Below are positions 47,726 through 58,707 of a DNA stretch of 64,000 bases, piece by piece. The translations under genes and the position numbers were made by a program. The notes beneath the pieces are model-generated. The model ran no database searches. It worked only from the letters and a program-made list of their open reading frames with translations, and had not been told where the DNA came from. Source of the DNA: Anaeramoeba flamelloides (lineage: Eukaryota; Metamonada; Anaeramoebidae); the NCBI GenBank assembly GCA_027625915.1, contig JANTQA010000045.1:1922001-1986000 (forward strand), given 5' to 3'. Every line of letters starts with the position of its first letter. Positions within the stretch are counted from its first letter, which is position 1.

Positions 47726-48440
47726 AAGTAATTGATTGAAATATCCCAGTTAACCAGTTTATTTCACCCTTTTTTTCCAACATATATGTATACTTTCATT
47801 TTAATCTTGATGTAGAGATGAAATAAACATTTTGAATTAATTGATGATCTTTTAATGTATATAAAATATATTATTTCATAATCTATGATGTTCCAGTTCT
47901 AATAATATATCCATCAGCACTCTTAGCTCAGCCTGTAGAGCATTTCATCAATTTATTGGTTCGAATCCAATATTGGGCAATTCTAAATAGCCCAATTGGC
48001 CGAATGGTTAAGGCGTTAAAATTTTGATTTAATATAATATGAAAAGGTCAATGGTTAAAATCCATTAGGGTGCTTTTTTTTTTATTATTTTTATTTCTCC
48101 ATTCAGTTTCCTACTTGTTAAGGTTTAAGTTAAAACAAATTCAAGTGATACAAGTCAAGTTTTGGAATAATATTATTTTTTTGATGATTTTTTTTTATTG
48201 ATCTAATTTCATTTCAAAACCAATTATATATTTGAAATTTAAAATACGTCACTTTGTTTTTTTTTCCTTATAATCCTAATCAAATCATGACTTTCAGTTT
48301 ATTTAGAGATTACAGTTAGTTTTTTTTTTAAGGTACAAACTTTCATCTCAATTTAAGGCACAAATAAAAAATTTCAAATTTTGGAACATTTTTGGAAATT
48401 TTTTTTTGTTCATAAATTATTTTACTAGAAGGTAATTGTT
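47726..48440 (+). repeat. Dispersed unit around tRNA-like copy B, longer version
   Basis: Shares more with 57917-58630 than with copy A. The match starts about 30 bp further upstream (TAATTGATTGAAATAT) and continues downstream through the left half of a CAGT-type palindromic element (48313). Copies B and C therefore descend from one longer duplicated segment that already carried that element. Confidence 0.75.
47917..48073 (+). ncRNA. Double tRNA-like RNA with cross-paired acceptor stems, copy B
   Basis: Identical over all 157 nt to the copy at 43102-43258, with the same pairings. It is followed by ten T residues (48074-48083), then ATTATTTTTATTT. The flanks differ from the other copies by substitutions and small indels, while the core does not. 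Confidence 0.75.
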
Positions 48441-48512
48441 AAGCCTTAATTTGAGATTATAAATGAAATTAATTTACCTTCATCATTTGTCCCTTAAAAG
48501 TCAAGGTGGCTG
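48313..48512. mobile_element. CAGT-type palindromic MITE, copy 3
   Basis: The left part is shared with 58506-58707, including an internal TTTCAAATTTTGGAACA block. It lies downstream of tRNA-like copy B. Confidence 0.7.
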
Positions 48513-48549
48513 TGTTATTGCGGTACACAAATAAAAAATCACTCAATAA

Positions 48550-48712
48550 TGGCATTTGAATTATAAATGGGTAAAATTTTTCACTAGCTTTTCCAAACGT
48601 TCTTTTATTTAATTTGATTTTCAAAGAAGGAGATTGAAATTTGTGAATTTGATTGAAAAAGGAAATTGGAAAAAGAAGTGAAAATTTTTCTCGTTTATAA
48701 TTGAAATACCCA
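48550..48712. mobile_element. CTGGTATTTGAAT-type MITE, decayed
   Basis: GGCATTTGAATTATAAATGG at the left and TTATAATTGAAATACCC at the right. It shares the TTTTCACT...CTTTTCC block with the other copies. Confidence 0.7.
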
Positions 48713-49595
48713 TAAAAATGATGAATTTTACAATAAATAAATACTATTCTTCACAATTTTTATCTTTGGTAAATATTTAACTGAGAAAAAAAGAAAAAAT
48801 TCAAAAATAATTATCGTTTTTGGTAAAAATAATTTTTTTCGATTTTTGGAGTTGGTATATCATTAACTTTAATCAAAATAAAAGGATGGTATTGTTCGTG
48901 TTTCTGTGGAATTCATGTAAAGTGTACATCCATAACAGAAAACAAAAAAATAATAATGACAAATGTTTCGTTTTATATTAAAAACAATTTATTAAAATCT
49001 GTTAAGATTATTTACTTCTGACTAAAATAAAAGGGTATCATTTTGAAGGGATCTGAAGAATTTATTAAAGTACTTATAAATTTTATATTTATAAATTATG
49101 TTCTGAATTAATTTTTAAAATTTTTATTTAGTTATGTTTCTTATAGATATTGGTTTTTAAGGTAGTTAAAAGATCAATTAAAGGTAACAATAGCTAATAA
49201 AATCAAAATATTTATGTTTCATATTTTGTATGTGTAGGGTGAAGACATCTATTATTTTCTGCAATAATGATAAGTTAAATTTAAACTGATGTTGTGTTTT
49301 TAATATTATGTCTAATAAAGTAATTGAGATTGGTTATATTGAAAAGAATATATCGTAATTCTTTTATTGTTTTGTATTTTTAATAATATTGTTTTAATTA
49401 TAAGAATTGGAATTTCTTTAGATTTATTGTTTTGATAGAGTTGGTTTAAGAGATCGGTTTTTTGTTTTTTGTAAGAATTTATATTTTATGGGTGTTGTTT
49501 TTGTTGATTTTGTGAAAATAAAAAATGCAATTAATTTTATAATATAGATTTTAATAAATTAAATATTAATTTTAAACACTCTTAATGTCCAATTT

Positions 49596-49668
49596 GCTTC
49601 GCTAGCTCAGTCGGCAGAGCGTCAGGCTTTTAACCTGAATGTCGCGGGTTCGAGCCCCGCGCGGAGCT
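49596..49668 (+). tRNA. tRNA-Lys (anticodon UUU)
   Basis: A full canonical cloverleaf of 73 nt without intron. The acceptor GCTTCGC pairs with GCGGAGC (one G-U). The D arm is GCTC-AGTCGGCA-GAGC, the anticodon arm TCAGG-CTTTTAA-CCTGA with UUU at 34-36, the variable loop ATGTC, the T arm GCGGG-TTCGAGC-CCCGC, and the discriminator T. A and B boxes are intact and a T5 run follows at once. It is much more GC-rich than its surroundings and is the only unambiguous tRNA gene in the window. Confidence 0.97.
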
Positions 49669-49672
49669 TTCC

Positions 49673-49687
49673 TTTTTATTTTTTTTG
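49673..49687 (+). terminator. Pol III terminator of tRNA-Lys
   Basis: Runs of T (five, then eight after a single A) begin 5 nt after the tRNA discriminator base, as expected for RNA polymerase III termination. Confidence 0.75.
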
Positions 49688-49975
49688 CTCTCTTTTAACT
49701 TTTTAATGACTTCAAGTATTGAACTTTTATTAAAGTTTGACAACTTTTTTTCATGAGCACTAGTAATTTCGTAAAAAAGAGATTAAAAAAAAAACATTTT
49801 TATCGGATCAAAATACTTTTCAAAAAAGAAAAAAACTTATTTCTTGTACAAATCAATCAACACTAAAATTCAACATTGAACTACTTTTGGAATTTGAGAT
49901 TTTGTGGATTCGTTTTACATTGAAAAGTTGGAAAACTATTTTCTTTTTGAATTTTAGATCTAAAAATTGTAATAT

Positions 49976-50632
49976 AGTAGGGAAAAAAATACCGGACATG
50001 GAAAAAAATCCCGGACAAGATTTTTAATTGTGAGTATTAGTAAAATTTTTGTCTAATTTCAATCAAATCCTTACTGGTATTTGAATTCTAAATGGGAAAG
50101 AATTTTCACTTCCTTTTCCATATTTTTTTTTTATAAATATAGTTCTTAAAGAAAGAGGTTCTCGATCTATGTTCTCTTAAAAAAGAGAAATTAAAAATGA
50201 AGTGAAAAAAAATCCCATTTATTATTCAAATACCAGTATTATAAATAACCAATTTTTTTATGAGATTCGTAATAAACCTACCTAAAGTTCATCAAAGTAA
50301 GGTGTCTCTAGAATACTCTAGTAATTGTTTGATAGCCATATGTTGATCAACGTTTTTTGAAAAACAATCGAGTTTTATTGAGGTTTACTAGAGTTTGGAA
50401 AATGATCATTTTTCTTCTTGTTTTTTGATTGATTGAATTGTGTTTTGAACAAGTGTGATTTCATCAGTCATCATTCTAATAAGTGGGGGAGTTATAATTG
50501 AAAAAGTTCGATTCTTAAAAAAAGGAATTTGATTGTAAATAAATGAAATTACACAATAATTTTACTAATATTCACAATTCAAAATCTTGTCCGGGATTTT
50601 TTTCATGTCCGGTATTTTTTTCACTGCTCTAC
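49976..50632. mobile_element. DNA element with CCGGACA terminal repeats, containing an inserted MITE
   Basis: Left AAAAAAATACCGGACATG and TCCCGGACAAGATTTT, mirrored at 50575-50632. The interior matches 34609-35112. A CTGGTATTTGAAT MITE (50074-50237) is inserted near the left end. Confidence 0.8.
50074..50237. mobile_element. CTGGTATTTGAAT-type MITE nested in a CCGGACA element
   Basis: CTGGTATTTGAATTCTAAAT to TTATTCAAATACCAG, TA on both sides, inside 49976-50632. Confidence 0.8.
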
Positions 50633-50850
50633 TTTTCAAAAGTTTTTTTTCATTTCGTCGACTTTATCGGGGAAATGTTATTTTATTTTTTGAGGTTTGT
50701 CTGAAGATTTTCAGGTTACAAAAATGATGAATTTCAAATTTTTCGAATAAACAAAAACCAAAACCCAAAAATAAAATCAAGACCAAATGTGAATTTTTAA
50801 ATGGGCCATTTCAAGTTACCAAATCCAAAAGAGTTTTTCTGATTTTCAGA

Positions 50851-51225
50851 AAAAATAGACGGAAAACAATAAATGAAATTGCCAAGGAAATACGACAATT
50901 AAATTGGTTCTGTTTGAGATTGTATAATTGGATCAAAAATAGTCAAATCATTTTTACTGGTCGAATAATATATAAAATTTAGCAATTAAAATAGTCATAT
51001 TAACAGTTGGAAGTATTTGTCCAAGAAGTAAAGGAATATCCAAAAATCGATAAAAATAAACAATACTTAGAATGTTAACAATGGTTTTTTGACTTAAATG
51101 GATACTGATTCAAGAGATCATCTTAAAATTTATGAAATTTAAGGGTATAGTCATTTAACTGAATGTACTCCTTACTCAAAAAGTGACTTGAGTCCTAAAA
51201 AGGGTATTGTGAAATAGCACTTCTT
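50851..51225 (+). pseudogene. Possible decayed coding region
   Basis: After an acceptor-like TTTTCTGATTTTCAG, the frame reads RKNRRKTINEIAKEIRQLNW then FCLRLYNWIKNSQIIFTGRI, stopping at a TAG near 50983. In the same frame QLEVFVQEVKEYPKIDKNKQ follows after stops, and near 51170 a separate frame reads CTPYSKSDLSPKKGIVK. The mix of amino acids is unlike random AT-rich DNA. The family is not recognised; a transposon protein remnant is possible. Confidence 0.35.
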
Positions 51226-51274
51226 TTGGTTGATAAAATTCAAATAACAAATAAAAAATTTCATCAGATCATCT

Positions 51275-51430
51275 TTGACAAAAAATTCACCAAAAAAAAA
51301 AGTTTAAAAGAGTTCTCAATTTCAAAAAATTACCTCAAAAAAGTAACAAGAATCTCATTCTGAAAAAAAATTCAACAAAAAAAAAAGTTTAAAAGAGTTC
51401 CCAATTTTCAAAAAATCAAAATTTTTAAAA
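51275..51430 (+). repeat. Local tandem repeat
   Basis: AAAAAAAAGTTTAAAAGAGT with TCTCAATTTC occurs twice about 85 bp apart, with flanking AAAATTCA. Confidence 0.7.
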
Positions 51431-51785
51431 AAAAATTCATTTTTTCTCATTCTATATTTCCAAATGGTCAAATTTCTTTAATTTAAAACAAATTGCCATC
51501 TTGAAGTTCGCAATCAATTTCATTCGATTTAATCCGATTTGTGGTTATTTTGTAACCCTCTAAAAATGACCAAGTAAGGATTATGTAATATTCTTGAGAT
51601 AAAAAATAACCCATTTAAAAATGAAAAAAAAAGAAAAAAAAAATCACAGAGATCTCAAAAAGTGCCAAAGAGCGATACTTTAAAACTGACATAGCTGTTT
51701 TCAAAATTGTATATTCTAACAATTCTAATTGGAAATAGAGTGTCTCTCTTTGGGGCTTCTTTTCTTAAAATATCCTCATCTTTAC

Positions 51786-51957
51786 TCGTATTTGAATTAT
51801 AAATGGGAAAGAATATTCACTTCCTTTTCTATATTTTTTTTTATAAATAGAGTTCTCTAAGAAGTAGGACGTAGTGTGTGGCTTTGTTTGAAAAAGGAAA
51901 TTGAAAATGATTTGAAAATTTTTTACGAGTTAAAATTCTAATCCCATAAGTTGTTGA
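51786..51957. mobile_element. CTGGTATTTGAAT-type MITE, right end degraded
   Basis: CTCGTATTTGAATTATAAAT at the left with the same interior as 50074-50237. The right arm is weak. Confidence 0.6.
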
Positions 51958-52131
51958 TTTTTGGAGATCGATCTTCCATCATAGGCTGGTTCGTTTTTGA
52001 TTGGTGTTAGGTCCTCATAAAAATTACTAAAAATTTTTTTTCCATTTCAGAAAAAAAAAATTCACCATAATGACTCGGCCATTAAGTTTTTTTTTTGGAA
52101 TATTTTAAGGTTTGAAACAATTTTTTTCCTA

Positions 52132-52220
52132 CAATCAGTTCCATTTTTAAGACAAAAACTATCGGCTAAAATTAATTCACTGACATGTCTCAAATTAAGA
52201 CATAAAATTCAGATTCCACT
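52132..52220. mobile_element. CAGT-type palindromic MITE, half copy
   Basis: Only the left half is present (AATCAGTTCCATTTTTAAGA to CAGATTCCA). It is cut by the repeat starting at 52218. Confidence 0.65.
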
Positions 52221-52640
52221 GTTGTCAAAATTAACGTGCACAGAAAAGTCTAATCGATATTTCAAAATAAAAAGCATGTTTTTTTTATTTAAGAAGACCT
52301 ATACATCAACCGATCAAGGAATCCAAACATAATACCTGATTAAATATGGATTCGATTTCTTATCATTCTATTATTTAAAAATAAATGCTTAAAATAAAGG
52401 ATCAAATAGCAATATTTTTACCAAAAAATAGAGTATATTTTTATAAAAATTTACTATCTCATCAAAAAACAAAAAAATCAAAAAAATTAGAAAATTACAT
52501 AAAAATTTTAACTAATTGTATTCTTCATTTAAATATATCTGAAAATATCACGGATTTTACTTTCGAAAATGATTTGAACTTAGGTAATACTATTGGGGTA
52601 ATAAATTGAATGTTGACTTGGAAAAAAAAAAAAAAAAGAA
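52218..52640 (+). repeat. TACTGTTGTCAAAATAAA-type repeat, copy 3
   Basis: ACTGTTGTCAAAATTAACGT, then AGAAGACCTATACATCAACC. It interrupts a CAGT-type MITE at its left end. Confidence 0.7.
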
Positions 52641-52751
52641 CCAACTATGTTTTGAAACTCGGATAATAGTTGTTATAAAACACATTATTATGATCATGAT
52701 AATTTTATATTAAGGTTAAAAATCTAATTTTAGAAAAAGGTTTGTAATCGC

Positions 52752-52943
52752 AACTAGTTTCACCTTTAAGTCAGAAACTTTCATTGAAATAAAAGTCCCA
52801 AATACAATCTCAAATTAAGTCATAAGATTCAAAATCTAGTTTCATAATATGTGTTAAAAAAAAATTATCAAAAGTTCCTTAATTTGAAATTTTTTCTTGT
52901 GCCTTTAATTTCGTTGAAAGTTTGGACCTTAAAAGTGGAACTG
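52752..52943. mobile_element. CAGT-type palindromic MITE, copy 5
   Basis: ACTAGTTTCACCTTTAAGTC to AAAAGTGGAACTGAT. Confidence 0.7.
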
Positions 52944-52969
52944 ATTATAGGTTTCAAGAACAACCGATC

Positions 52970-54720
52970 AATGACAAGGGTATGTTTGATCACTCAATCA
53001 AAAACCAAAATAAGTTGATCTCAATTTTCCTCTAGATTACTTTAATTTGAAAAAAGTAAAATCACTTTTTGTTGTTTAAGGGATCAGACATCACCCAAAA
53101 CAGGTAAAAATCTTTAATGATGATATTGATACCATTCCCTACTTACAAATTCTGTCTATACCAAGTTCCAAAGAACTCTGTTCAACTAATTATTCCAGAA
53201 ATGAAAAAAATTTTCAGTGAGATCAATTTTTTTTTCCATATTTTCTCAAAAAGAAAACCTTTAAATAAATTTGATTTCTTACATTATAAAAAGTTTTTAC
53301 CCATTTTTTTTTCCAATATTATTACACAATACGAAGTTTATTTTTGCCAAGATTATAATGTAATTTTTTTTTTCTTTTATTAGATAATTCTTATAGTTAA
53401 ACGAAAAATTGATTGATTCATTATATTGGAAAGTTGTTATATTACTTAAGTGATTAACATCAATAAAGGAGAAGCCTAAGAACAAAGTATGATGTTATTG
53501 GTTGTTAATCACATTAGTTCAGCATGATTCAAATGCCCCTAAAAAAAACGATTAGTCAAGTAGTAATATTTGTTGATCTTATTAATTATTAATCATAATT
53601 GTTTTAACAAAAAAACCCAACAATTTCTGAAAAAAATCCACCTTTAACACTAATTAAAGGGCTGGATTAAAAATATTCAGACTCCAGGGTCGCAAAATAC
53701 CTTCTTAAATTTTTTTTGAAATCTAGATTCATTGCAAAACAATTCAATTTTTATTTTTGACGATTAAATAATTAAATCAACAGATTATTTTGACAAATTA
53801 TTTCAAAAATATTAGAAAAATATTGATATTACAATAAGTTATATCAAAAGGGGAACTAAAAAAAAACAGTATTTTGGGTTTTTATGTTGATTATTATTGA
53901 GATAATCTTCGAAATTAAAAAATTACAAAAATAGTTACTTTCTAAAAGTTCTAAAGATGAATTATTAAAAACGAAAATATTATTAATTTGAGTTTCCACT
54001 TTTTAGATTTGTCAAAGTATTAAAAAAAAATTTCCAAAATGAAAATTTTTAATATTGATCATTAGTATAAAAATCAATAATTTATTTAGGAATAAGATTT
54101 TTAATAATTTTTTAGAACCATTTAAGCCTTTTCCCACTAATAAAATTTACACCCAATTACAAAACACTTTCATTATCGAGAAATCTAGGGTGACTCGAAT
54201 CCCTTAAGGGACTAGTCTCGATTATTATTTTTTGAACAATTTCTAAATATGGATTCCTTATCTAGAAATATGTTTACTATTGAAAATAAAAAGTGTTTTC
54301 AAATCTAAGTGATTGGCAAAGTATTTTCTCTATCTCTATTATATTTCGCTAAAAAATTTGATAATGATTAATCCCTTAAAGATGGCTCGTTATAACTATT
54401 AACCTTTTAAAGCCATTTATAAAATTTTTCTTATATATTGTGTTTTTGTTACAAGATGAAATTCATTTATCACCAATACAATTTTCCTTAATTTATTTGT
54501 GAATTAAGGAATTTTTTTATCAAAATTGAAAATTAATTTTTTCATCCCAATAATGATTTAAAGTATAATAACAATTCTTGTGAATAATACTAAAAAAATT
54601 GGTCAAAATCTTTTGATTGAAAAAATAATCTTAGTTATTTTTTTTTCATTTTTTGAAAACCAGAAAAAAACCTTTTTCAAAACTAAGAAATAAAAATTTT
54701 TACATTATAGATCAGGTATT
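52970..54720 (+). repeat. Repeat shared with 46440-47230, split by a TTAA-type element
   Basis: The left part is 52970-53449 and the right part about 54500-54720, separated by the TTAA element at 53450-54203 and other sequence. A short ATG frame (53117-53383) lies in it but is not conserved intact in the other copy. Confidence 0.55.
53450..54203 (-). mobile_element. TTAA-type element, shorter copy inside another repeat
   Basis: TTAA at 53446-53449 and 54204-54207. Reverse-complement termini are GGGATTCGAGTCACCC and GTGATTAACATC. It is inserted into the repeat shared by 46440-47230 and 52970-54720. Confidence 0.65.
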
Positions 54721-54959
54721 TATATGATATAATTGTTTTAAACTTCTTACAAATATTTTTTTTTGAATATGAGACTTTTGAAAAAAAAGAAAAATGTGAT
54801 TATTGCACTCAATATTATGGAAATATAAATTACTTTATTTAGTATTGTTTAAGATATAAATTTATCAGAAGCAAATTGAAAAATAAATTAGTAAAAAAAA
54901 ATTTTAGAATAAAAAATTAGTTAAAAATGTATCCTTATGAAAAATACTCAAAAGCTCCT

Positions 54960-55270
54960 TAATCTAAAGAATCAAAATCACGAAATTTATTTATATTGTT
55001 GAGATTTTTTTATCAAAGTTCTTATGGTTAGAAAACTTAAGGTAATAAAGAAAAAATTGAAAATAAAAAATTGAAAATAAAAAAGACCTAAAATAGTAAA
55101 AAATATACAAATTCGGTACATAGTGCCCTACTATTTGAGGTAGTGTATAGGTTTTTTTTTTTAATTTAGAAGAATTGAGCAAAATCAAATATTTTACTCA
55201 ATTATTTTAAATATAAAAAAACCAACCACAGTGGAATACCAATTATTAATCAAAGTTTCTGGAATATTTA
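54960..55270 (-). repeat. Repeat, inverted partner of 19640-19960
   Basis: Contains ATTGAGCAAAATCAAATA/TTTTACTCAATT and GTGGAATACCAATTATTAA, mirroring 19640-19960. Confidence 0.6.
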
Positions 55271-55783
55271 TTTATTACTGATAACCTTTATATTGGGTTT
55301 TTAATCCTCCTGTGTATTCGGGACTCGGATAATTTTTAATTTGGTGGTGTATATGATAAAATATTTTTGTACCTTATTATTTTATATATTGCTATACTTC
55401 TCTTTTTTATTTCGTAATTTTTCTTTGATCACTCCTTTCTCACAATACATAAATAAATAAAAAATTTTTTCAAAATAAAGCTAAAATTTCATTAATAAAA
55501 TTTTGTTAAATTGCTATCAAAATTGTATTCATTCAATCACAAATACTTGATTTAATTGAATTTCTTGAGATTTGAATTGAAATATTAAAAATTAAAACTA
55601 ATAACAATATAGACAATTTTCTTTCTAAATCAATACTTTTGAACATAAAACCAAAAATATATTTATCTTATTTTCAAGAATTAATCTTAATTCTTTATAA
55701 AAATAATAGGTTATTTTTTATCGTTTTATATTGGAAAAATGTAAATTTTGAGTTCATATAAAAGGAAAAAAACTTAATTATTA

Positions 55784-55983
55784 CAGTCAGTCCCACTTCA
55801 AATGCAAAAACTTTCAACATAATTTAAGGCACAAAAAAATCTCAAATTAAGGCACAAAATTCAGATTCTAGTAAAATAATTTGTGTAAAAAACAAAAAAA
55901 ATCCAAATTTTATGCTTTAATTTGAGATTTTATTGTGACTTAAATAACGTTGAAAGTTTGTACCTTAAATTTAAAACTAAATG
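55784..55983. mobile_element. CAGT-type palindromic MITE, copy 6
   Basis: CAGTCAGTCCCACTTCAAAT to CTAAATG, TA on both sides. Confidence 0.75.
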
Positions 55984-56065
55984 TAATAAAATTGATTGGA
56001 TACTTTTTTTCATTTTATATAAGAAAAATTTGAATTTTGGATTTTAAAAAATAGATTTAAACTAC

Positions 56066-56258
56066 TGCTAATTCCACTTTTAAGACACAAACAATCAACA
56101 AATTGTAAGGCACAAAAAAATCTCAAATTAAAGCACAATATTCAAATTATAATAAAATAATTTGTGTAAAAAACAATTCAAAAAAATGTTCTTTAATTTG
56201 GGGTTTTTTGTACCTGACATTTGGATTTTAGTTTGTATCTTAAAAGCGGAATTGTCTG
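56066..56258. mobile_element. CAGT-type palindromic MITE, copy 7
   Basis: CTGCTAATTCCACTTTTAAG to GCGGAATTGTCTG, only about 80 bp from copy 6. Confidence 0.75.
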
Positions 56259-56403
56259 TAATAAATTGTTTATATGTGATTAATTTATCCATTTCAAAAG
56301 CCAAAAGGTAAATTATAAATAGAATATTTAAAATATCTCAACAAGATTTCATTTTATTTTAAAAATAATACTACTCAAAATATATTTAAAAGATTTCTGA
56401 TCC

Positions 56404-56757
56404 TTTTTTTTTTTTTTTTTTTGATAAAATCGTGATTTTTTCATTGACTATGATAGTTTTCTGGTATATCATTGATACCATAAAAATTTCAAGTATATTT
56501 TATTTCTTTAGTAACATTCTATAGTATTTAAAAAAGAATAGAAGTTATTCCAAGTAAAAACATTAAGAGAAAATCCAAAATAAGTTATTCAAATTCAAAA
56601 AACCTCAAACATCTTAAAATAGTTTAATAAATGGCATTCGTTGTTAGTTGGAACATTAAATATACTTGAAATTTTTATGGTATCAATGATATACCAGAAA
56701 ACTATCATAGTCAATGAAAAAATCACGATTTTATGAAAAAAAAAAAAACATGAAAAA
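56404..56757. mobile_element. Young palindromic element with 77-bp perfect arms
   Basis: The arms at 56424-56500 and 56658-56734 are exact inverted complements over 77 bp (starting ATAAAATCGTGATTTTTTCA). They are prolonged by a T20 run on the left and an A13 run on the right. About 157 bp of unrelated spacer lies between. Perfect arms imply recent insertion or ongoing correction. Confidence 0.85.
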
Positions 56758-56972
56758 TTCTGAAATTATTTTTACTTTTCACGATCATTAAAAAATAATT
56801 TGAAAAAAAATTATACATTTACTAATTTTTCACTTTTTGATAACCTCACTTATAATAAATACTATTGGTTAATAAAAGATCTTTTATTTAAAATTATTTT
56901 TCGAGATATTTTACAATTAAAGTAAGACAATCCAATTTTAAATGTCCCCAGAAGATTTATTTAGATTTAATA

Positions 56973-57168
56973 TAGTAAGTTCAACTTTTAAGACACAAAC
57001 TAAAAACTAAATTTAAGCCACAATAAAAACCTTAAATTAAGGTAAAAATGTCAAAATCTAGTGAAAATGATTTGTAAAAAAAAATTCTAAAAAATGTGCA
57101 TTAATTAAAGATTTTTTAATTCCTTAAATTATGTTGAAAGTTTGTGTCTTAGAAGTGGAACTGATTGT
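56973..57168. mobile_element. CAGT-type palindromic MITE, copy 8
   Basis: AGTAAGTTCAACTTTTAAGA to AAGTGGAACTGATTG. Confidence 0.75.
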
Positions 57169-57334
57169 ATAATAAAAAAAATTGAACATTTTTTTTCATA
57201 CTTAATAGGTAATAATCATATATTTTAAAATTATTTTAAAGATAATAGATATCTTTCAAATGGATAACCAATTATTTTGACAATGATAGAATAATTTATT
57301 AATATAAATTGAAAAAAATATTTTATTTTTGAAT

Positions 57335-57500
57335 TTCCGTTAGGTTTTTTTCAATTTTTGAAATAAACAGAAAATTTAAGAAATTTTCAGTTTATTTCAA
57401 AAAGTAAAAAAAACCTAGTACACTTCCGCTAGATTTTCTCGAATTTAAAATAATTGAGAAAAAACTAAGAATTTTCTCCATTCTTCTGTTTTCTGGAAAA
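57335..57500. repeat. AGGTTTTTTT hairpin repeat
   Basis: CCGTTAGGTTTTTTTCAATT and AAATAAACAGAAAATTTAAG, mirrored by AAATTTTCAGTTTATTTC and AAAAAAACCTAGTACACTTC. Related to the element at 18845-19585. Confidence 0.6.
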
Positions 57501-57916
57501 GATAGGCATTATACGGACAAGGCAATAATTATCATTAGGATTTTTTTTTTCTATTTCATTTTTAGTAGAACAGTAGGATAGTTTCAAAACTTTTAGTTAT
57601 TATTTAGCAAAGTAAATATCTGTAAGTTGAATTAAACTAAAATTCGTACTTCTGTTTATTTGCATTTCTTCATAAAAAAAACACCTTTTTTTTATGACTA
57701 GATACTTTTAAAAATGGTGACTATACTAACAACAATAAATACAATAGCTCCAATAAATGAAAGTTGTAAAATTTTGATTATATTGTGAATAAACTTTATA
57801 ATTAAAGAAGAAAGGTTAATAAAATTAGTATTTTTGTGTAACTTGGTTTTTTTCAATTATTTATTTTTCATTCTAGTAATGTTTCGTCACTTAAAAGGTT
57901 ATTTTTAAAAAATGAA

Positions 57917-58640
57917 CTGTAATTGATTTGAAATATTCCAATTAACCAGTTTATTTCATATTTTTTTCCAACATATATGTATACTTTCATTTTAATCTTG
58001 ATGTAGAGATGAAATCAACATTTTGAATTAATTGATGATCTTTTATTGAATATATAAATATATTATTTCATAATCCATGATGTTCCAGTTCTAATAATAT
58101 ATCCATCAGCACTCTTAGCTCAGCCTGTAGAGCATTTCATCAATTTATTGGTTCGAATCCAATATTGGGCAATTCTAAATAGCCCAATTGGCCGAATGGT
58201 TAAGGCGTTAAAATTTTGATTTAATATAATATGAAAAGGTCAATGGTTAAAATCCATTAGGGTGCTTTTTTTTTTTTTTTTATTTTTATTTCTCCAATCA
58301 GTTTCCTACTTGTTAAGGTTTAAGTTAAAACAAATTCAAGTGATACAAGTCAAGTTTTGGAATAATATTATTTTTTTGATGATTTTTTTTTATTGATCTA
58401 ATTTCATTTCAAATCCAATTATATATTTGAAATTTAAAATACGTCACTTTGTTTTTTTCCTTATATTCCTAATCAAATCGTGACTTTAAGTCTATTTAGA
58501 GATTAGAGTTAGTTTTTTTTTTTATGGTACAAACTTTCATCTCAATTTAAGGCACAAATAAAAAATTTCAAATTTTGGAACATTTTTGGAAATTTTTTTT
58601 TGTTCACAAATTATTTTACTAGAATTTAAAAAATATGCCT
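57917..58640 (+). repeat. Dispersed unit around tRNA-like copy C, longer version
   Basis: Partner of 47726-48440 and, over its central part, of 42943-43475. It includes the left half of the palindromic element at 58506-58707. Confidence 0.75.
58109..58265 (+). ncRNA. Double tRNA-like RNA with cross-paired acceptor stems, copy C
   Basis: Identical over all 157 nt to the copies at 43102 and 47917, and followed by a T16 run (58266-58281). It lies about 0.9 kb upstream of the phosphohexomutase gene on the same strand. Confidence 0.75.
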
Positions 58641-58707
58641 TAATTTGAGCTTTTTCTTGTTCACTAAATTACAATGAAAGTTTATGTCTTAAAAGTGGAA
58701 CTAACTG
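58506..58707. mobile_element. CAGT-type palindromic MITE, copy 9
   Basis: Right end AAAAGTGGAACTAACTG then TA. The left part is co-duplicated with copy 3 downstream of a tRNA-like locus. Confidence 0.75.

Noticed and set aside
50851-51100. Alternative genetic code with TAA/TAG as Gln
   Set aside because: Reading through stops here gives a plausible protein, but the mutase, RhoGEF and coiled-coil genes all use TAA as stop and have no internal TAA or TAG.
43102-58265. Two ordinary tandem tRNA genes
   Set aside because: Neither unit's acceptor ends pair with each other, and unit 1 would have no anticodon arm; only cross-unit pairing gives full cloverleaves.
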